The translations under genes and the position numbers were made by a program. Shown here piece by piece: positions 6,200 through 9,644 of a stretch of 9,644 nt of DNA. The stretch is from JBAUHN01 sp049680295. GTDB taxonomy: Bacteria > Pseudomonadota > Alphaproteobacteria > Rhodobacterales > Rhodobacteraceae. Under the pieces are notes generated by a model. That model was not told the origin of the DNA. It ran no database searches and saw only the letters and a list, made by a program, of their open reading frames with translations. Numbering within the stretch: the first letter of the stretch is position 1; every line of letters begins with the position of its first letter. Location: assembly GCA_049680295.1 (NCBI GenBank), contig JBAUHN010000366.1, positions 1-9,644 on the forward strand. Direction: 5' to 3'.

Positions 6200-7710
6200 T
6201 CATACTGCTCCCGGTAGGTGCGCACGATGTAAAGCGCCAGTACATTCAGCCCCAGTGTCAAAACAAAAAGTGTCAGGCCAAGGGCAAAGGCGACCAAAGT
6301 CTCAGGACTGGCAAAGTCGGTGTCACCGGTCAGCTGGCTGACAATCCGGGTGGTGATCGTGGTCATCGCCTCCAGCGGATTGCCGGAAAACTTGGCGATG
6401 GCCCCTGCCCCCAGCACCACGATCATCGTCTCGCCAATGGCGCGGCTGGCGGCCAGCAAAACCGCGCCAACAATTCCCGGCAACGCGGCAGGCAGAACAA
6501 CCTGGCGGATCGTTTCCGAATGGGTGGCGCCCAGACCAAAGGACCCGTCGCGCATGGATTGCGGCACTGCGTTGATGATGTCGTCAGACAGCGACGACAC
6601 AAACGGGATCAGCATAATGCCCATCACCAGCCCGGCAGTCAGTACCGAAGTTGCACCGCTCATCCAGTCGACGCCCAATATGCCGTCTTTGCCGCCACCG
6701 AACAGTCTGACCAGCGCAGGGCCTACGGTCAGCAGCGCGAAAAGACCATAAACAATGGTCGGGATTCCGGCGAGGATTTCCAGCAAGGGCTTGGCGATCG
6801 CACGCAGCTTTGGTCCTGCATATTCCGACAGGTAGATTGCCGAAAACAGCCCAATGGGCACCGCCACGGTCAGCGCTATCACCGAGATATAGATCGTGCC
6901 CCACAACAGCGGCAGGATTGACAGGTCGCTGTCGCCCCGGAAATTGGGTGCCCAGGTCGCACCTAGGAAAAAATCCTGCCACGGGTGCAAGCGAAAAAAG
7001 TTGATACTTTCGAACAACATCGACAGCACGATGCCAATCGTCGTTGCAATCGCCAGGGAAGCGGCAAGGATCAACAGCACCAATATCGCCCGCTCGACTG
7101 AATTGCGGGCGCGAAAATCGCCTTTGGACGTGATGATCGACACCACAGCACCGATCAGGGCCAAGGCCAGCACAACCATCCCCATCATCGCCTGTCCTGA
7201 TGCAGACATGGCGCGGTACCGATTTGCCGCCTTCAATACTTCTGGCTTCACGTCCGACCCAAGCGCCACGCCCACGTCGCCGAGCAGGCCGCGAATATCA
7301 GTATCCCCGGCCCGTAATTCTTGCACTTCGGTCGCGGTGATCGCGCCCTGTGCGACGGCAATATCCAAACCGTTTGCAACCCGGCGCACATCGCTCATCA
7401 CCAGACCGCGCGATGATCCGTCCTGTATTTGGCTGTCCGGGATCAGTTTGATCACCGCGTTTTCGATCATCATCGGTTGTACTAAAAGCCAAAGCACAAG
7501 GCAGCCAAGCGCAGGGATTCCAGTCAGCATCGCCGCATTAAATCCGTAATAGTTGGGCAGTGAATGCAGCACCCGCCGGTCGCCGTTGACCGAGGCCAGT
7601 GCGCGCGATCTGGCCAGATAAAACGCAGCGATTGAAAGAATCAGCACGACGGTGAAAATCACACCTGTCGTGCCAAAATTTAAAATTCCGCTTTTGCCCA
7701 AACTGCCCAT
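6196..7710 (-). CDS. pstC: Phosphate ABC transporter permease PstC, long form
   Basis: This 504-residue inner-membrane permease is the partner of PstA. Two N-terminal membrane helices (about 12-34 and 56-80) are followed by a soluble, probably periplasmic segment (about 83-172). More helices lie at about 174-194 and 207-232. Then comes the standard permease core: about 268-295, 306-335, 352-375, an ABC-coupling loop with SMRDGSFGLGATHSETIRQ (385-403), SRAIGETMIVVLGAG (422-436) and a last helix near 470-497. Typical PstC is about 300-320 residues, so roughly 190 residues are extra. The ATG at 7710 is preceded closely by a run of seven G that can act as the ribosome-binding site. A TTG at 7743 is a less likely start. 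The gap to pstS is 86 bases and contains a hairpin. The stop overlaps the pstA start. Confidence 0.94.
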   Translation of the reverse strand: MGSLGKSGILNFGTTGVIFTVVLILSIAAFYLARSRALASVNGDRRVLHSLPNYYGFNAAMLTGIPALGCLVLWLLVQPMMIENAVIKLIPDSQIQDGSSRGLVMSDVRRVANGLDIAVAQGAITATEVQELRAGDTDIRGLLGDVGVALGSDVKPEVLKAANRYRAMSASGQAMMGMVVLALALIGAVVSIITSKGDFRARNSVERAILVLLILAASLAIATTIGIVLSMLFESINFFRLHPWQDFFLGATWAPNFRGDSDLSILPLLWGTIYISVIALTVAVPIGLFSAIYLSEYAGPKLRAIAKPLLEILAGIPTIVYGLFALLTVGPALVRLFGGGKDGILGVDWMSGATSVLTAGLVMGIMLIPFVSSLSDDIINAVPQSMRDGSFGLGATHSETIRQVVLPAALPGIVGAVLLAASRAIGETMIVVLGAGAIAKFSGNPLEAMTTITTRIVSQLTGDTDFASPETLVAFALGLTLFVLTLGLNVLALYIVRTYREQYE

Positions 7711-7749
7711 GATACCCCCCCGAGGTCTATGGATGAATTCCAAATGCGT

Positions 7750-7775
7750 ACAGGGCGGTCACAACGCCGCCCTGT
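7750..7775 (-). other. Intercistronic hairpin between pstS and pstC
   Basis: ACAGGGCGG (7750-7758) and CCGCCCTGT (7767-7775) form a perfect 9-bp, GC-rich stem with an 8-base loop, starting 21 bases after the pstS stop. On the transcribed strand no T-run follows (the T-run is on the other side), so it is more likely an mRNA-stabilising or processing structure, or a partial attenuator, than a full terminator. Such hairpins often separate abundant binding-protein mRNA from permease mRNA. Confidence 0.65.
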
Positions 7776-7796
7776 TTTCATTGCGTTATCGTTGGA

Positions 7797-8837
7797 TCAG
7801 GATCCGCCGCTCATCACCGTCTCTTCGGCGACGATTTCTTGTGTGGCACCCAATTCAGGGTCGGCTACCAGGCCGTATTCGGCCAATGGACCATCCGGGC
7901 CTGCCACGTCATCCAGCACAAAGAATTCAGCATATTCTTTCAGGCCGGGGATGACGCCAATGTGGGCCTTTTTCACGTAAAAGAACAAGGGACGCGAAAC
8001 CGGGTATTCACCGGTAGCAATGCTTTGTGTAGACGGAACCACACCGCCCATCGTCGCCACTTGCAGCTTGTTGGTGTTGTTTTCATAGAAAGACAGTCCA
8101 AAGACGCCGATGCCATCCTTGTTGCTTTCGATACGTGCCAGCGTTTCGGTATAATCGCCGTCGATATCAACCGAACGGCCATCATTACGCAGTCCAATAC
8201 AGGCTTTTTCCGCAGCTTTCTTGTCGTCGCCATTGGCCGCCTTCAAAACGTCGAAATCACCGGTTGCTTCACAGCCAGCCAAAATGACTTTGTCCTCAAA
8301 CACTTCGCGTGTGCCGTGCTTGGTTCCTGGAACAAAGGCCTGAATGGGCTGGTCGGGGAAGTCTGGATTGACCTGCGCCCAGGATGTGTTCGGGTTGTCG
8401 ACCAAAGCACCGTCCACCACGATTTTGTCCGACAGCGCCAGATACCAATCCGTCGGCGTAAAGGCAAAGGATGCACCGTTGATGTCAGAAGCAAAAACGA
8501 TGCCGTCATAGCCGATGCGCACTTCGATAATATCGGTGACACCATTGGCCGCACAGGCTTCGACCTCGCTGTCCTTGATTTTGCGCGAGGCATTGGCCAC
8601 GTCAACAGTGTTTTCGCCAACGCCCTCGCAAAAGCGTTTCAACCCCGCAGACGATCCACCGGATTCGACTACGGGCGTTGGAAAATCAAAATTCTCGCCA
8701 AAGGCTTCGGCGACAATCGACGCATAAGGCAGGACCGTCGAAGACCCCGCAACCTGCACCTGATCACGCGCAGAAGCGGTGGTGGCGAATGCGGCAGCGA
8801 TGGCCAAAGCGGATGTAGAAAGCTTTACTAATGACAT
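7797..8837 (-). CDS. pstS: Periplasmic phosphate-binding protein PstS
   Basis: This 346-residue protein captures phosphate in the periplasm and delivers it to PstCA. Residues 1-23 are a Sec signal peptide with a likely cleavage after ATTASA, before RDQ; there is no lipobox cysteine, so it is soluble rather than a lipoprotein. The mature protein opens with AGSSTVLPYAS and has the phosphate-loop segments ESGGSSAGLKR (58-68) and PGTKHGTREVF (170-180), with R85 in NASRK a further candidate ligand. Four cysteines (C70, C94, C189, C213) could form two disulphides after export. The start at 8837 has AGGAGA upstream at good spacing. It is the first gene after the Pho box and is expected to be the most strongly induced gene of the operon. 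Length and motifs match the alphaproteobacterial PstS type. Confidence 0.95.
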   Translation of the reverse strand: MSLVKLSTSALAIAAAFATTASARDQVQVAGSSTVLPYASIVAEAFGENFDFPTPVVESGGSSAGLKRFCEGVGENTVDVANASRKIKDSEVEACAANGVTDIIEVRIGYDGIVFASDINGASFAFTPTDWYLALSDKIVVDGALVDNPNTSWAQVNPDFPDQPIQAFVPGTKHGTREVFEDKVILAGCEATGDFDVLKAANGDDKKAAEKACIGLRNDGRSVDIDGDYTETLARIESNKDGIGVFGLSFYENNTNKLQVATMGGVVPSTQSIATGEYPVSRPLFFYVKKAHIGVIPGLKEYAEFFVLDDVAGPDGPLAEYGLVADPELGATQEIVAEETVMSGGS

Positions 8838-8918
8838 GGGTTTCTCCTGTCAGAATGGACTGTCGATCACCCCCATGATGATCTAGGTCGCGGCTTAAAG
8901 CGGGCGTGCAATGCTTTT

Positions 8919-8947
8919 GCGACAGGCAGGTAACAGTTTTATGACAA
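8919..8947 (-). promoter_or_regulatory. Pho box (PhoB binding site) upstream of pstS, three half-sites
   Basis: On the minus strand, TTGTCATAAAACTGTTAC (8947-8930) matches the E. coli Pho box consensus CTGTCATAWAWCTGTCAY at 16 of 18 positions. A third half-site, CTGTCGC (8925-8919), follows in phase, so the three sites repeat every 11 bases. The box starts 6 bases after the phoR stop and ends 81 bases before the pstS ATG. PhoB bound here should activate pstSCAB-phoU-phoB. I do not call a -10 element, as no candidate is clear. Confidence 0.85.
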
Positions 8948-8953
8948 TGCGCC

Positions 8954-9644
8954 TTATTTTTGGCGCAGGGGCAATGTCGGCAAGATGACAGTGAATTCCG
9001 CACCTTGACCCAGCTCACTGTCAATCAGCAACCGGCCCCGATGCCGATTGATGATGTGCTTGGCAATCGCCAGACCCAGGCCAGTGCCACCCAGCGCACG
9101 GCTGCGATGATTGTCTGCACGGTAAAATCGTTCCGTCAAACGTGGCAGATGCAGTGGGTCTATGCCTGCGCCATAGTCGATAACATGGACCCGCACAGCC
9201 GGCTGACGCAGGGCGGGGTCACGCGCAACGGTTTTCATTCGCAGGGTCACCCGCCCCCCTGCTGCACCGTATTTGACTGCATTTTCAATCAGGTTGGTGA
9301 ACACCTGCGTCAGCTGATCGGCATCGCCCACCATGTAGACCGGGCCTTGCTCCAGATCAGGATCAAGATCGACACCAGCCACGTCGGCCAGTTGCGTGTT
9401 TGTATGCACGACTGCATTCAATATCTTATGCAGATCAACCGTTGCATCGGGACGTGAGCGCTCATTCGCTTCTACCCGACTGAGCGAAAGCAAATCACCG
9501 ACCAATCGGTTCATGCGCCCGGCCTCATCCGCCATGATGCCTAAAAACCGGTCCCGTGCCGCGGGATCATCGCGGGCAGGTCCGCGCAGGGTTTCGATGA
9601 ACCCCATCAATGCGGTCAACGGCGTGCGTAATTCATGGCTGACG
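8954..9644 (-). CDS. phoR: Phosphate regulon sensor histidine kinase PhoR, C-terminal part (cut by the window edge)
   Basis: The last 229 residues are visible; the N-terminal membrane and sensory part lies beyond the right edge. The visible part begins exactly at the H-box VSHELRTPLTAL, whose histidine (third visible residue, bases 9635-9637) is the autophosphorylation site. The ATP-binding domain follows with the N-box LIENAVKYG (N117, N121), G1 box DYGAGI (156-161), F-box ERFYRAD (171-177) and G2 box GGTGLGLAIAK (185-195). All motifs are intact. It should phosphorylate PhoB under phosphate limitation and be held in check by PhoU and PstSCAB. The first start codon in view (TTG near 9619) is internal and is not the real start. 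Its place before pstS and phoB makes phoR the natural assignment. Confidence 0.93.
   Translation of the reverse strand, partial: VSHELRTPLTALMGFIETLRGPARDDPAARDRFLGIMADEAGRMNRLVGDLLSLSRVEANERSRPDATVDLHKILNAVVHTNTQLADVAGVDLDPDLEQGPVYMVGDADQLTQVFTNLIENAVKYGAAGGRVTLRMKTVARDPALRQPAVRVHVIDYGAGIDPLHLPRLTERFYRADNHRSRALGGTGLGLAIAKHIINRHRGRLLIDSELGQGAEFTVILPTLPLRQK

Noticed and set aside
6187..6921. A 244-codon open frame on the plus strand
   Set aside because: It is antisense to pstC, with a composition (many Q, R, H, G) typical of a reverse-strand shadow.
7750..7779. Intrinsic terminator on the plus strand (hairpin followed by TTTT)
   Set aside because: The T-run is short and no plus-strand gene ends there, so the structure is better read as an intercistronic element of the minus-strand pst mRNA.
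7839..8831. A 330-codon open frame on the plus strand
   Set aside because: It lies entirely antisense to pstS, which has a signal peptide, family motifs and a good ribosome-binding site. The antisense product has no recognisable features and is a codon-structure shadow.
8847..8864. Two CTGTC copies on the plus strand just before pstS, as a second Pho box
   Set aside because: Their spacing is 13 bases rather than 11 and the region overlaps the pstS ribosome-binding site.
8865..8883. Small inverted repeat GATCA/TGATC before pstS
   Set aside because: Only 5 bp with a 9-base loop; this is expected by chance.

Overview
The window holds the phosphate-starvation (Pho) locus of an alphaproteobacterium, most likely a member of the Rhodobacteraceae (Roseobacter group). 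This placement is an inference from three things: the gene order phoR-pstS-pstC-pstA-pstB-phoU-phoB, the long N-terminal extensions on PstC and PstA, and the type of insertion sequence next door. No rRNA or other taxonomic marker is present.

Right and central part (2619-9644, all on the minus strand, read right to left): the 3' part of phoR (sensor kinase, cut by the window edge), then a 115-base gap carrying a well-matched Pho box, then pstS (periplasmic phosphate-binding protein), a 9-bp intercistronic hairpin, pstC and pstA (permeases, overlapping by 4 bases), pstB (ATPase), phoU (negative regulator) and phoB (response regulator). The spacing from pstC to phoB is 19 bases or less, or an overlap, so this looks like one transcription unit. 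PstSCAB imports phosphate and signals through PhoU to PhoR. PhoR phosphorylates PhoB, and PhoB should bind the Pho box in front of pstS, closing an autoregulatory loop that includes phoB itself.

Middle (2079-2615, plus strand): an unrecognised 178-residue protein, convergent with phoB with only 3 bases between the stop codons. Its C-terminal half resembles a histidine phosphotransfer (HPt) helix, but with glutamine where the phosphorylated histidine would be.

Left part (14-1856): a complete-looking insertion sequence of about 1.84 kb of the ISNCY/IS1202-like type. It has a DDE transposase, a second small gene of unknown function coupled to it, compound ends made of two tandem units each, a long stem-loop near the left end, and a hairpin that buries the transposase ribosome-binding site. 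No target-site duplication is visible. The element reads in the same direction as the pst operon.

I see no tRNA, rRNA, CRISPR array or phage genes. Nothing here amounts to a wholly new system. The points most worth a second look are the HPt-like protein, the small accessory gene and expression-control hairpin of the insertion sequence, and the three-half-site Pho box.
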